The notes beneath the pieces are model-generated. The model searched no databases. It was not told the DNA's origin and saw only the letters and a program-made list of their open reading frames with translations. The position numbers were made by a program, and so were the translations under genes. From an uncultured Acidobacteriaceae bacterium (GTDB taxonomy: Bacteria > Acidobacteriota > Terriglobia > Terriglobales > Acidobacteriaceae), in assembly GCA_903828675.1 (NCBI GenBank), contig CAIKND010000221.1, forward strand, positions 1-64,000: DNA of 64,000 bases, in the 5' to 3' direction. Below, piece after piece: positions 1 to 7,943 of the stretch (position 1 is the stretch's first letter; each line of letters begins with the position of its first letter).

Positions 1-866
1 ACGTTCGAATCGCTTGAGGTAAACGTGTAGCTGATGTAGACGTACACGCCCGCCAGGGATGGATCGAAAGTGTAGTACCCGGCGCTCTGGGTATAGTCGG
101 TCCCTTCGACCAGCGTCGCGCCGGTATCGACTCGAACAACGCCCTGGTTCGCCCAGAAATACTGCTGGTTGTTCGTCGAGATCTGATGCGGCCCAGAGAG
201 GGGAACCTCGGCAGCCTGTGTGGTGTCGAAGTAAAACAGCGAATAGACGCAGCTATAGGAGATGGTGACCTGGACGCCGGCGTCGGCTGCCGAGAAAGTG
301 TACTTCGATGTCGCTGGGTTGAAAGCATATTGACCTGCGCCAGGCGCGGTGGCCACCTTCGCCATAGGAACGCTTTGAGTTCCGGAGAGGGTGCGCGATC
401 CTCCGCTTCCGTAGTCATTTGCGACCACGGAATAGGCCACGCTCTTCGTCACCCCGAGGTCCATCTGAATAGAGGCCGATCCGGCCACCTGAGGGTTAAC
501 GTCGCCGCCGCCCGGTGGAATTGTGTAGATGTAGCCGTCGTTTACGTTCCCAAGGCGGCCCTGCTGGTCCCATACGCTCAGGATCCCGCGGCAGCCTCCG
601 GCCGCGCTGCCCGAGGCCAGGGCGAGCTGCATGTCGGCATAGTAGTCATACTCCTGGCTGCCCTTGCCGCCGCCGCCACCCTTACCGCCTCCGGAGGGCA
701 TTGACACCGCATAGAATCCACCGTAGAAGAGCAGCTTCCCGGGAACGCGCCGCGTACCGAAGATGATGGGCGCAGTGGTCCCAAAGACGCTTTGCGTGAG
801 CTTGAGATTATGCTCCTCGCCCGAATAGCGCGCCTGCCCGGTTTGTCCTGAGCCAAAGAGTCCCAT
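1..866 (-). CDS. Phage tail-tip (central fibre/gpJ-like) protein, 3' truncated by window edge
   Basis: The frame is open from an ATG at 866 to the window edge, about 288 codons, so the C-terminal part lies outside. The N-terminus (MGLFGSG...) and the GTRRVPG segment resemble the start of tail-tip/host-specificity proteins that follow the NlpC gene in HK97-like siphoviruses. A Gly/Lys-rich patch lies near residue 70. Around residues 185-205 and 270-285 there are two beta modules of the form YxFxxADAGxxVxISY, also found in the two tail-tube proteins of this prophage. The start lies 4 bases beyond the NlpC/P60 stop, which suggests translational coupling. The role is inferred from position and N-terminal features; receptor specificity cannot be read here. 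Confidence 0.7.
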   Translation of the reverse strand, partial: MGLFGSGQTGQARYSGEEHNLKLTQSVFGTTAPIIFGTRRVPGKLLFYGGFYAVSMPSGGGKGGGGGKGSQEYDYYADMQLALASGSAAGGCRGILSVWDQQGRLGNVNDGYIYTIPPGGGDVNPQVAGSASIQMDLGVTKSVAYSVVANDYGSGGSRTLSGTQSVPMAKVATAPGAGQYAFNPATSKYTFSAADAGVQVTISYSCVYSLFYFDTTQAAEVPLSGPHQISTNNQQYFWANQGVVRVDTGATLVEGTDYTQSAGYYTFDPSLAGVYVYISYTFTSSDSN

Positions 867-869
867 CGC

Positions 870-1322
870 CTATTCGCATCCCTTCCAGAGCGTGAAATAT
901 CTCCGGGTAAACTTGCCCAGTCTGCCCTCGTCAATGTGGCCCATTTGGCAGCCATGCCCGGGCAGCACGTGGATGATGCACGGCCAATCGAGCACGATCG
1001 CCGCGTGGCCGTGTGCCTGCCCGGATTTATAGAGCACGATGTCTCCCGTTCCGACGCAGGCCTCGCTCACCTCTGTGGCCCCGTACGACATGACGTAAGC
1101 GACCAGGCGCTCCTCTTTAGAGTGGGTCGCGAGCTGCGGAGTAAACCAGCGCGGCAGCGGCGCATCGGACGCAATCACAGTGGCGGCCTTGGCGACGCAG
1201 TAGAGAAACTGCGCACAGTTCACGCCGACACCTTTCACAGCGCCGTTGGCATGGTAGGGCGTGCCGATCCAGGTCTTTGCTTCCTCCGCGATCGCGGAAC
1301 GAAATTCAGTCTCTGTCTTCAT
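870..1322 (-). CDS. NlpC/P60-family tail-associated peptidoglycan hydrolase
   Basis: A 150-residue NlpC/P60-type cysteine peptidase. The probable catalytic Cys36 lies in NCAQF, and a His near residue 106 lies in GHGHAAIVL. Family enzymes cleave peptidoglycan stem peptides; tail-encoded members open the wall at the adsorption site during DNA entry. It is compact, a single domain without signal peptide, as expected for a virion component. Its ATG at 1322 overlaps the stop of the DUF2163 gene by 4 bases, and the tail-tip gene follows directly. This order (DUF2460, DUF2163, NlpC, tip) is the standard distal-tail block of many siphovirus prophages. Confidence 0.85.
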   Translation of the reverse strand: MKTETEFRSAIAEEAKTWIGTPYHANGAVKGVGVNCAQFLYCVAKAATVIASDAPLPRWFTPQLATHSKEERLVAYVMSYGATEVSEACVGTGDIVLYKSGQAHGHAAIVLDWPCIIHVLPGHGCQMGHIDEGRLGKFTRRYFTLWKGCE

Positions 1323-2251
1323 CCGATTGCCGTCTCCGGAACTGGCACATTCGGCTCGCCGCCGAAGTTGATGTAGGCGTTCGTCGCGCCCTGTAGATCC
1401 GAGCAGGACGCGAAGGTCTTATTGCATCCCTGGCGAATCGCAAAGGTATCGCCGGCTGCAATCGGGAAGATGGGCTGCATGTCGAGCTGGATCGTGTCGC
1501 TGCTTCCCCCGGGCGTCCACAGCCGCACAAAATCAATCAGGCCGCTATTGGCTCCCGACGTCCAGGTCAGCACGCCCTGCGAGAATGTCCCGGCCGCCGA
1601 GTGGGGTGTGATGTGCGCGGCGGTCACAAACTGGTAGGGATAGGTGATCGAAGCCACCGTGCCCGTCTTCGTGAAAGTCGCAGCGGCCAGAGTGCATCCG
1701 GCGTCGAAGACAACGTGCGAACAGGAAGCCTGAAACACCCGGCTCGGTACCTGCGTATTCAGCAGATACAACATGTCCCGCACTTCGATCGTGGCCTTCG
1801 TCATACCAATCTGGGGAACCGGCGCCACCATCCCTACAAACTTCGTTTCGACATAAGAGCCCGCAGTCGGCCCAGTGACGACTCCCCACGCCGGCATGTA
1901 CGCCGTGTAGATCGTCACCTTCGCTTTACCCAGAAGGCCAGCCTTGATGCCATCAAACAGAAGCGCGGCATTCGATGTTCCGGGAAAGTAAACAGGCACC
2001 TGATTATCGGCGAAGACCGTCAACTGCGTGGAATTCGATTCGAGCCCCACCTTCATCGTCACGTCGTCGCGCGACCAGGAACCAAATTGCGACGGCTGAT
2101 ATGTGTTGCCACCGAAGGTTACCGGGAGCTGCCCGGTGGTTGAATAAATGTAAGCGCCATTGCGACACGGTCCGATCGCGAAGAGATCGGCACGATATAG
2201 CGGCAGCCCCGACGCAAGCAGTGCCATTAGATCAGCAGAGTAGTTCTTCAT
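1319..2251 (-). CDS. DUF2163 / phage BR0599-type distal tail protein
   Basis: A 310-residue protein matching the DUF2163/BR0599 family in layout. The N-terminal half is beta-rich and starts with a short helix (LMALLASGLPLYRADLF). A C-terminal cysteine segment contains GCNKTFASC followed by NFGGEPNVP, the family's hallmark. Such proteins form part of the tail tip or hub between the tail tube end and the central fibre. The gene overlaps DUF2460 by 4 bases at its start and the NlpC gene by 4 bases at its end, so the three are translated as a coupled set. Family membership is quite sure; the exact virion position is inferred. Confidence 0.8.
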   Translation of the reverse strand: MKNYSADLMALLASGLPLYRADLFAIGPCRNGAYIYSTTGQLPVTFGGNTYQPSQFGSWSRDDVTMKVGLESNSTQLTVFADNQVPVYFPGTSNAALLFDGIKAGLLGKAKVTIYTAYMPAWGVVTGPTAGSYVETKFVGMVAPVPQIGMTKATIEVRDMLYLLNTQVPSRVFQASCSHVVFDAGCTLAAATFTKTGTVASITYPYQFVTAAHITPHSAAGTFSQGVLTWTSGANSGLIDFVRLWTPGGSSDTIQLDMQPIFPIAAGDTFAIRQGCNKTFASCSDLQGATNAYINFGGEPNVPVPETAIG

Positions 2252-2934
2252 AAATTGATCGTCTCCAGCTTCAGGCTCTTCAACTCCCAGAGCTGATACA
2301 TGAACTCATTCAGATCAAGCAGGTCCTCCGCGAACCGGCAAAGGTAGCTGTAATTGCCCGCCCAGGACAAAACAACCCCCGACGCCGGCGCTGTGTTGAA
2401 GGTGACCCACGCACCGCCCTGAGGAGGTGCTCCCAGGCTGGTTAAGGTGTAGACAGCTGGCGAAACCAGACCGCCGTTTGAATAGATCCCCGTAAGCAGT
2501 GTCACGTTTTGGATGAGCTCAACAGGAGTGACCGTGCCGCCCCCCAGGGCCGACGTGGAGCGCCAGAGCGGAAAGGATGTGGTTACCCCATCCCCAACGC
2601 CAAAGTAGCCGTTACGGAGCTTTGTGGTGTCTTGAACCACCGCCATGGTATCGAGGCTGTATTGCGACGGGTCAAAGGTGAACCAACCAAAGCCGCCACG
2701 GCAAGCCTCGTAGAACGCCTGCAGGTAAGCGACATCATCGGTGTAGGTGAGGCCCTTGTTCTTCAGGAATTCGTACGTAAGCTCGAGCTCGTAGATCACG
2801 CTCGCCTGCAAGGTCGCCGATGCTGGATGGCGCATCGACTGGGGCGTCTGCAATGTCGTCGAGAACTTCGAACGTTTCGCGAAGTCCCATCCGACACACG
2901 TCGGCAACACCAAACTTGGAAAGGTCAGGCTCAA
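2248..2934 (-). CDS. DUF2460 distal tail protein
   Basis: A 228-residue DUF2460-type protein. Recognisable parts are the early GWDFAKRSKFSTTLQ block, a conserved segment GGFGWFTFDPSQY around residues 75-90, and a C-terminal helical region (DLLDLNEFMYQLWELKS). Family members sit at the distal end of siphovirus tails. The start is a TTG at 2934, chosen because GGAG lies 7 bases upstream; no ATG fits. It lies downstream of the small 76-residue gene and overlaps the DUF2163 start by 4 bases. Confidence 0.8.
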   Translation of the reverse strand: MSLTFPSLVLPTCVGWDFAKRSKFSTTLQTPQSMRHPASATLQASVIYELELTYEFLKNKGLTYTDDVAYLQAFYEACRGGFGWFTFDPSQYSLDTMAVVQDTTKLRNGYFGVGDGVTTSFPLWRSTSALGGGTVTPVELIQNVTLLTGIYSNGGLVSPAVYTLTSLGAPPQGGAWVTFNTAPASGVVLSWAGNYSYLCRFAEDLLDLNEFMYQLWELKSLKLETINL

Positions 2935-2994
2935 GGTTTCGCTCCGCGAAACGAATGTAAGATTTCAGTTGTTTGTCATCGAACGCGGATGCGT

Positions 2995-3225
2995 TCAGAT
3001 CTGATTGGCGAGTCGAAGCTGGCGGGTATGAGCAATCCTAGCCATCTCCTGTTTCAGTTTTTCAGGGTCGATGACGAGATCCGATGCCAGAGCATACATT
3101 TCGATTAGGGTCGCTTGCTCGCTTTCGGAAAGCACCTCGCCAGCCTGATATTTACGGTTGATGCGCAGCCATTCCTGCTTAACTTCTTCTTTTTTGGCAG
3201 TCCTTATCCGCTTGATCATACCCAT
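2995..3225 (-). CDS. Small phage protein of unknown function between tape measure and DUF2460
   Basis: A 76-residue, highly charged, largely helical protein with no recognised domain. It is rich in Lys/Glu/Arg and has no membrane segment or cysteine. The ATG at 3225 has GAGG about 7 bases upstream and begins 11 bases after the tape-measure stop, so it is co-transcribed with it. A small helical gene at this place is common in siphovirus tail modules. No function is assigned. Confidence 0.6.
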   Translation of the reverse strand: MGMIKRIRTAKKEEVKQEWLRINRKYQAGEVLSESEQATLIEMYALASDLVIDPEKLKQEMARIAHTRQLRLANQI

Positions 3226-3236
3226 CTCTAATCCTC

Positions 3237-6059
3237 TTACGTTTTGTTTCTCAAGCGAAGCTGACGCATCGCTTCGCGGGTGAATGTAGCGCTGTGCTTC
3301 CGAGCCATACTTTCAACCGAGGCGCCGTCAATGCCGCTGATCTGCGGCGAGTAGTGAAAGTGGTTAGCCTGCGATGAGTTCGAAGAGTTGTCCTGATTCG
3401 CGATGCGCTCAACGTTCCTGGTCTGCGATGGCGTCAGCACGCGCTCGCCAGCATGCGCGAGAATTGGTACCGCGCCACGGCCCCCAACGATGCCGCCCTG
3501 CTCGAATGCCTCCACAGCCGCAAACGCGCCGGCCGCCGCTATCGGCGCGAGAAACGGCCCAACAACCGGAATGGCTGACACGGCAATATATGCTTTACGA
3601 GCAGCCTCAGCAGCATCCTTCATCTTTTGTCTTTCCTGGACCGCCTCCACCATTGCGGCGTGCGTTATGTAGGCGATGGCCTGTTTAAGCAGATTCTCAA
3701 CCACAGTCCGCGTCATGCCCACAAGGGTATTCGACCAGGACTGCGCGAGCGATTGCTGGCCTAAGATCCAGCTCGCGGTATTGTGACTGAAGGTGTCACT
3801 CATCTTGTCGAAGGCGTGTTGCCAATTCCTAGCCGTTTCGAGCGCAGTCCGCTGGTTGAGCTGCGCGATCTGACCCAGGTGCAGCCGTGTTGATTGTTCT
3901 TCCTGTTTGAGAAGCCGCTCGTAGGCCTTCTGGTCGTTCATGTCCAGCATTTCAATAAACTTAGACTGCTGCTGGCGTATCTGGTTCTCCTGGTTTGAAG
4001 CCAAGCGCAACGCGGCGATACGCTGTTCACCCGACATGCGGCCCATACTGACTTCAAAAGCGGTGTTCTTCTCTACTTCGGCATAGTCTTCGCTGGCCAT
4101 CCGCATCTTTTCTTCAGCCTGCGAACGATAAGCCTGGAGTTCCCCTTTTACCCGTTCTTCCGCGGCCTTGATATACGCCTTACCGTCAACCCCACTGTGT
4201 GATAGATCTGCGGATTCGAGTTCAGGCCCTTTGCCCTGCGCCTGGTTGACCTTCTTCAGGATTGCGACATATTCATTTATTCCTCCACTGTTAACAGCAA
4301 GCTTCCGACGCCAGAACGCCACCTCTTCATCAATCGTCAGGCGGTGAGCAGACATAATTCTCGTCAGCTCTTCTTCGTCCGCGGAGATATCTGCCTTGGT
4401 CGAGGGAGCCCGCGTCGAACGATTCATCAATGGGGCCAGCTTCGCCTGGAGTGCAATGAACTCATCAGATCCCTCATGAGCCGCCGCCAGCTTCTTAGCC
4501 CAGAAGTCCCGTTCTTCCTCTATGGTCATGTAGTGCGCAATTTTAAGAGCATTCAGATCCGCGACGTCCTTTTTCAAGGCAGCTGCAGCAGCCACTCCGT
4601 TAAGCCCATCGTCCCCATCAGCGCCGGTGTCTCCGGGCGGCTTCGGACGCGCAACCTCTGGAGGCTTCCAATTCCAAAGCGCGGCTGTCTCTTTGAACCG
4701 TTGCCCAGCCGTGCGGCCATAATCCTCCCAGATCATAGCCAGGTCATGGGTCAACTCTTTAGCATCCGTCCTCATCCTGCCAAAGTTGCCGGTCATGGCA
4801 TCGTAGATCACTCCACCTACTGTCATGAGCGCTTTAGCCAGCGCTCCAATTGCATCGATCACCGCCCAGATCACAGCATCCAAGCCCTTGACCACCGAAA
4901 GTAGCCCAGCGATAGTTTCTTCGACCAAGGCGATTGCCGGCACCATCACGCTGCGAAACTCGGCTGAGAGCCGAGCAGTCGTTTGCTGCCACAGAAACGC
5001 GGCATCGAGGGATTTGTTAGTGATGGCGATCAGTTTTGCGTGCTCACGGACGTTCTCTTCAAGCGCAGCGCCTTGCTCGTTAAGTACAGGAATCAACGCC
5101 TGACCGCCCTTACTGAATACCGCAGTCGCCGCAGCTGCCTTATTACCGGCATTCTCGGATGCAGCAAAAGCTATCGCCAGAAGCTGCAATTTTGCCTCCG
5201 GCTGCAGCCCCTTTAGATCTTCGATCTTGACGTTTATGCCCCCGAGCGCGTTAATCAACGCCTTCGAAGGTTCAGTGGAATCCGCCAGAGATTTATTCAT
5301 CTTCATAAGTCCCGTAGCGACGGCGTCCCAATCGCCGCCCGACTCCCTGACAACCTGCTGAAGCCCCGCGAGATATTGGATCGTGATTCCAGTTTTCTCA
5401 GCTAGGTGAGCTAACTCGATCTCCATCTTCGATGTCTCGTCAAGAAAGTGTGCGGCGAAACCGACAAAGATTCCTGCACCAAGCAGAGAGCCCAGGCCAG
5501 CGAAGCCAGCGGTGATTCCCTCCGCGCTGAGTTTGCCAGTCTCCGCCGTCTCGACCAGTTTCTCCTGGATCAAAGTGCAGGATTCACGTACACCAAAGGC
5601 GGCCCGCTGGAAGGCAGCAATTATAACGTTGGAGCTAAGCGCCTCTTCCTCTGCCGCGGTGGCCACGGAGGTGGCTTCCTCTTTCTTAGCAGCGGCAACC
5701 GCGGCGGAAGACGCAGCGACTTTCACCTGTGCAGCAGCGAGAATTCCTGTACTGGTAGCTTCGTCAAGCTTAGCGTCCCTCGAAAGCACCGAAGCGCGGC
5801 GCAGATCAGCCAGTGCGGCCGTCTGCGCCTTGGTTGCTTCGGCCACCTTTAGTGATTCGGCGGAAACAGATTGCGCCGCCGCTTTAACATCGTCGCCGAG
5901 CTTGTTCCAGGCTGCCTTAGTGCGGGCGCAGGTCTCCTCAACCTGAACGGCGATGCTCTGCACGGTCGTCTGGACCCCGTCCTGAATACCACTGAGTCCA
6001 GCTTCTACTCCGGTCTTATCGACCGTTGCGCCAATTCTTAGGATTCCGTCACCAGGCAT
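3237..6059 (-). CDS. Tail tape measure protein
   Basis: A 940-residue protein, Ala/Lys/Glu-rich with long helices, typical of siphovirus tape measure proteins that set tail length and are ejected with DNA. Hydrophobic stretches lie near residues 195-225, 385-425 and 815-860, the last containing IPVVGPFLAPIAAAGAFAAVEAF, a common tape-measure C-terminal motif followed by GGIVGGRG. If the usual rule of about 1.5 angstrom per residue holds, the tail would be around 140 nm (inference). The SD GGAG lies just before the ATG at 6059. An unusual feature is the strong hairpin immediately upstream (6077-6096) and a three-gene insert separating it from the tail chaperones. Confidence 0.9.
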   Translation of the reverse strand: MPGDGILRIGATVDKTGVEAGLSGIQDGVQTTVQSIAVQVEETCARTKAAWNKLGDDVKAAAQSVSAESLKVAEATKAQTAALADLRRASVLSRDAKLDEATSTGILAAAQVKVAASSAAVAAAKKEEATSVATAAEEEALSSNVIIAAFQRAAFGVRESCTLIQEKLVETAETGKLSAEGITAGFAGLGSLLGAGIFVGFAAHFLDETSKMEIELAHLAEKTGITIQYLAGLQQVVRESGGDWDAVATGLMKMNKSLADSTEPSKALINALGGINVKIEDLKGLQPEAKLQLLAIAFAASENAGNKAAAATAVFSKGGQALIPVLNEQGAALEENVREHAKLIAITNKSLDAAFLWQQTTARLSAEFRSVMVPAIALVEETIAGLLSVVKGLDAVIWAVIDAIGALAKALMTVGGVIYDAMTGNFGRMRTDAKELTHDLAMIWEDYGRTAGQRFKETAALWNWKPPEVARPKPPGDTGADGDDGLNGVAAAAALKKDVADLNALKIAHYMTIEEERDFWAKKLAAAHEGSDEFIALQAKLAPLMNRSTRAPSTKADISADEEELTRIMSAHRLTIDEEVAFWRRKLAVNSGGINEYVAILKKVNQAQGKGPELESADLSHSGVDGKAYIKAAEERVKGELQAYRSQAEEKMRMASEDYAEVEKNTAFEVSMGRMSGEQRIAALRLASNQENQIRQQQSKFIEMLDMNDQKAYERLLKQEEQSTRLHLGQIAQLNQRTALETARNWQHAFDKMSDTFSHNTASWILGQQSLAQSWSNTLVGMTRTVVENLLKQAIAYITHAAMVEAVQERQKMKDAAEAARKAYIAVSAIPVVGPFLAPIAAAGAFAAVEAFEQGGIVGGRGAVPILAHAGERVLTPSQTRNVERIANQDNSSNSSQANHFHYSPQISGIDGASVESMARKHSATFTREAMRQLRLRNKT

Positions 6060-6076
6060 GTTTTCTCCAACAGAAA

Positions 6077-6096
6077 AGCCCCGCCGGAGCGGGGCT
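6077..6096 (-). terminator. Strong hairpin with short U-run upstream of tape measure
   Basis: AGCCCCGC / GCGGGGCT form a perfect 8-bp stem with a 4-base loop. On the minus strand it is followed by TTTTCTG, then the tape-measure ribosome binding site. It looks like an intrinsic terminator or attenuator closing the moron insert (6115-7137) and lowering read-through into the tape-measure gene, which is needed in few copies. Function is inferred from shape and position only. Confidence 0.6.
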
Positions 6097-6114
6097 CAGA
6101 GCAGGCACCAAAGC

Positions 6115-6615
6115 CTACCGTTTGACTTGTTTCAAGAAAATATCTCTCCCACACCCTGCGAAGACAATCGAGGAATCAGGCAGATCAAACTGCATTATCA
6201 CCTGCGCCCCAAGATACTCATCCGCACCCAGGATCAAAGTGTGGCCAACCAGGACCTTCCCCAGATCTAGGCGAGAAAAAAAGACAGCCAGACCATCCGT
6301 GCTAATTGAATCACCATCAAGCGTGAAACGCTTGCCATCTAGGCGAGCCTCCATGAACCTCGAATTTACAACCGCTCCGACATTCACAAAGTTTTGCAAC
6401 ACCTTCTGAGCATGGCACTCCACTACCAGCGTGGGCTGATTTTCTCCCGCAGTGACCTTCGGTGGGGACAAGTACTTCCCAAAGAGGACATAGCGATCAA
6501 TCGTCTTGGCGTTCAAGACATCTTGCTTGGATACATGTTGCCACTCACCGGCGGGGGACTGTGCGCCCGCGCTCCTCATTGCAAAAATGAAAAAGAGCAA
6601 ACACCAGACTTTCAT
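6115..6615 (-). CDS. Secreted protein of unknown function (prophage moron)
   Basis: A 166-residue protein with a clear signal peptide (hydrophobic core WCLLFFIFAM, cleavage likely after SAGA near residue 18). No domain is recognised; the mature part is beta-rich with one Cys pair (CHAQK and AGCGRD). It overlaps the Cys-rich gene upstream by 4 bases and ends before a terminator-like hairpin. A secreted protein between tail chaperone and tape measure is not needed for virion assembly, so it is probably expressed from the prophage and acts in the host envelope, for example in lysogenic conversion or exclusion. That role is inference. Confidence 0.6.
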   Translation of the reverse strand: MKVWCLLFFIFAMRSAGAQSPAGEWQHVSKQDVLNAKTIDRYVLFGKYLSPPKVTAGENQPTLVVECHAQKVLQNFVNVGAVVNSRFMEARLDGKRFTLDGDSISTDGLAVFFSRLDLGKVLVGHTLILGADEYLGAQVIMQFDLPDSSIVFAGCGRDIFLKQVKR

Positions 6616-6830
6616 TTTGTCACTTCCTCTAATCGCGAAACACGATGCCGCTTACACACTCCGCAACGACCGCTATCCCTCCCGCAATGCTTGCAGCGCG
6701 AACAATCCTTGCAGGCGCGACATGGATCGGAACCGGTACAGGTCACATAGGAAGTGTCCGCGCAGATCCCGATCACAGCCATCAGTAATAGCATCGCCAG
6801 TGTAGCCCGAGAACATCCTGCAAACCTCAT
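6612..6830 (-). CDS. Small membrane protein with cysteine-rich tail (prophage moron)
   Basis: A 72-residue protein: an N-terminal hydrophobic segment (LAMLLLMAVIGIC) that could be a signal or membrane anchor, followed by a cluster of regularly spaced cysteines (CRACKDCSRCKHCGRDSGRC). The ATG at 6830 is chosen because GGGAGGG lies about 9 bases upstream; an in-frame ATG 24 bases earlier lacks this. The cysteine spacing resembles zinc-binding or disulfide-rich knobs, but no family is recognised. It sits between the DUF433 gene and a secreted protein gene and overlaps the latter by 4 bases. Confidence 0.55.
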   Translation of the reverse strand: MRFAGCSRATLAMLLLMAVIGICADTSYVTCTGSDPCRACKDCSRCKHCGRDSGRCGVCKRHRVSRLEEVTK

Positions 6831-6871
6831 GGCGTACAACCCTCCCATGGGCAAGAATTATACGCCATGCA

Positions 6872-6896
6872 AATTAAGGGACTTATCCCTTTAAGT
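6872..6896. repeat. Inverted copy B of the DUF433-flanking repeat
   Basis: On the minus strand this reads TTAAAGGGATAAGTCCC and overlaps the last codons and stop of the DUF433 gene. GGGACTTA (6878-6885) and TAAGTCCC (6892-6899) also make a perfect 8-bp hairpin with a 6-base loop. A near-identical copy in opposite orientation lies at 7154-7177, so the DUF433 gene is bracketed by inverted repeats. It may act as terminator, operator or recombination end; the sequence does not decide. Confidence 0.6.
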
Positions 6897-7137
6897 CCCG
6901 TGTTGCCCTAAACTCTGGGATTCTCCGTTTTCGACGATCAAATTCATAGCGGATCGCATTCTCGATATCGGAGGTGGTCGTTTCATAGTCTTCGGCGATT
7001 TCAGCGACCGTATCTCCGGCCAGAAAGCGCCCTGCAATCGACGCAGTCATCACTCGCCGCCCCGAAATGCATGGCGCACCAGAACAAACATCGCAATTTG
7101 CAACGATGCCGAACGCCAATTTAATTCCGTTCTTCAC
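6883..7137 (-). CDS. DUF433-family protein (antitoxin-like, winged-helix type)
   Basis: An 84-residue protein with the DUF433 pattern: C-x-G-x-PCISGRRV near residues 18-30, then AGDTVAEIAEDYETTTSDIENAIRYEF. DUF433 proteins are small DNA-binding proteins, often antitoxins paired with a PIN-like (DUF5615) toxin. No such toxin is adjacent here; the next gene is the Cys-rich membrane protein. The start is GTG at 7137 with GGAGG about 6 bases upstream. It lies inside the tail gene cluster and is flanked on both sides by inverted copies of one palindromic sequence, which suggests an autonomous cassette and perhaps self-regulation (inference). Confidence 0.7.
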   Translation of the reverse strand: MKNGIKLAFGIVANCDVCSGAPCISGRRVMTASIAGRFLAGDTVAEIAEDYETTTSDIENAIRYEFDRRKRRIPEFRATRDLKG

Positions 7138-7153
7138 GGTGCCTCCACGGGAG

Positions 7154-7177
7154 TTAAAGGGATAATTCCCAAATTAA
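7154..7177. repeat. Copy A of the DUF433-flanking repeat, candidate operator
   Basis: On the plus strand this reads TTAAAGGGATAATTCCC followed by AAATTAA. Sixteen of its first 17 bases match the copy at 6872-6896, in opposite orientation. It lies between the tail-chaperone stop and the ribosome binding site of the DUF433 gene, a natural place for an operator bound by the DUF433 product. Confidence 0.55.
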
Positions 7178-7511
7178 AGGCCCCTGTTTTTCCCTTTTAG
7201 CTCCTCCGCAGAGCGGATCATCTCTTTAAGGTTTGCGGGGAGCGGTTGCGCCGGCATGCCCATAATCCGGCCCATTTCTCCCATATCCTTGCGAGCCTGC
7301 GCTTCGTCGATTTGCTTGCCATGCTTGCTCGGCCCCAGATAGCGCAGCGAGAGCAGAACATGGGTAGGCATCTCTTCGGCCCAGTATTCGAGTAGATCGA
7401 CGATGTCACAGAAGCTGGCCTCGTTCAGAATGTCGAAGGTCCACCCGGTAGCGGTGATGATTTTGCCAGTGATCCACGGCCAATCAAACTTGCGGCTACC
7501 GGTTGCTATTC
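7174..7511 (-). CDS. Tail assembly chaperone, frameshift extension (gpT-like part)
   Basis: This frame has no credible start of its own: the first in-frame ATG (7371) falls inside a conserved block, WTFDILNEASFCDIVDLL before it and the EMPTHVLLSLRYLG continuation after it. The frame stays open upstream to the end of the preceding gene and lies in the -1 phase relative to it. This is the arrangement of lambda gpG/gpGT, where a -1 ribosomal slip makes a fused chaperone that loads the tape measure protein. The slip site candidate is GGGGGAA at 7509-7515, directly before the zero-frame TAG. The extension adds about 111 residues. Confidence 0.8.
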
Positions 7512-7811
7512 CCCCTCGGCCACCGGTGTGATCCCAGACGCGGACTGGACAGCCTTGGCGGCCATCGGCAGCGTGGTCATATCGAGCCAGACCGAAAGGT
7601 CTTCGTCGGTGACATCGGGATAGTTGCGGCGCACGGCGTGGCCGATGATCGGAACGAGCTTGTCGAAGTACTCAAACAGATTGGCGCCGTCAGCATCTGG
7701 AGCGGAGACCAAGAAGTCATGGTTCGCCTTGAAATCGACGTACGAGAGAGATGGGATGTAGAAATTCTGGCCGTTCAGATAGACCGGCACTCCGAGGTAT
7801 TTCAGCTTCAT
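7506..7811 (-). CDS. Tail assembly chaperone, zero-frame product (gpG-like)
   Basis: A 101-residue protein beginning MKLKYLGVPVYLNGQ. The ATG at 7811 is chosen because GGAG lies 7 bases upstream; an earlier in-frame codon has no ribosome binding site. It occupies the gpG position, after the tail tube genes and before the tape measure. Its stop (7506-7508) directly follows the run GGGGGAA, at which a -1 slip would continue into the open frame 7174-7511. Family members keep the tape measure protein unfolded and recruit tail tube subunits. No sequence domain beyond position and architecture is recognised. Confidence 0.75.
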   Translation of the reverse strand: MKLKYLGVPVYLNGQNFYIPSLSYVDFKANHDFLVSAPDADGANLFEYFDKLVPIIGHAVRRNYPDVTDEDLSVWLDMTTLPMAAKAVQSASGITPVAEGE

Positions 7812-7866
7812 GATCGTTCTCCAGAGGCTTTGCCTCAATGTTTGGGCGTCAGGTTGGAAATTGGAG

Positions 7867-7894
7867 GGTGGGGGAGTGACACGTCTCCCCCACC
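7867..7894 (-). terminator. Hairpin downstream of tail tube genes
   Basis: GGTGGGGGAG and CTCCCCCACC form a perfect 10-bp stem with an 8-base loop in the gap between the second tail tube gene and the chaperone gene. There is no strong U-run after it on the minus strand. It may protect the upstream tail-tube message from 3' decay or partly terminate transcription. Confidence 0.5.
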
Positions 7895-7943
7895 TACCTC
7901 GACCACGATGAACTGTAGCCGAGGGTCTTGTTACAAACCAGCC

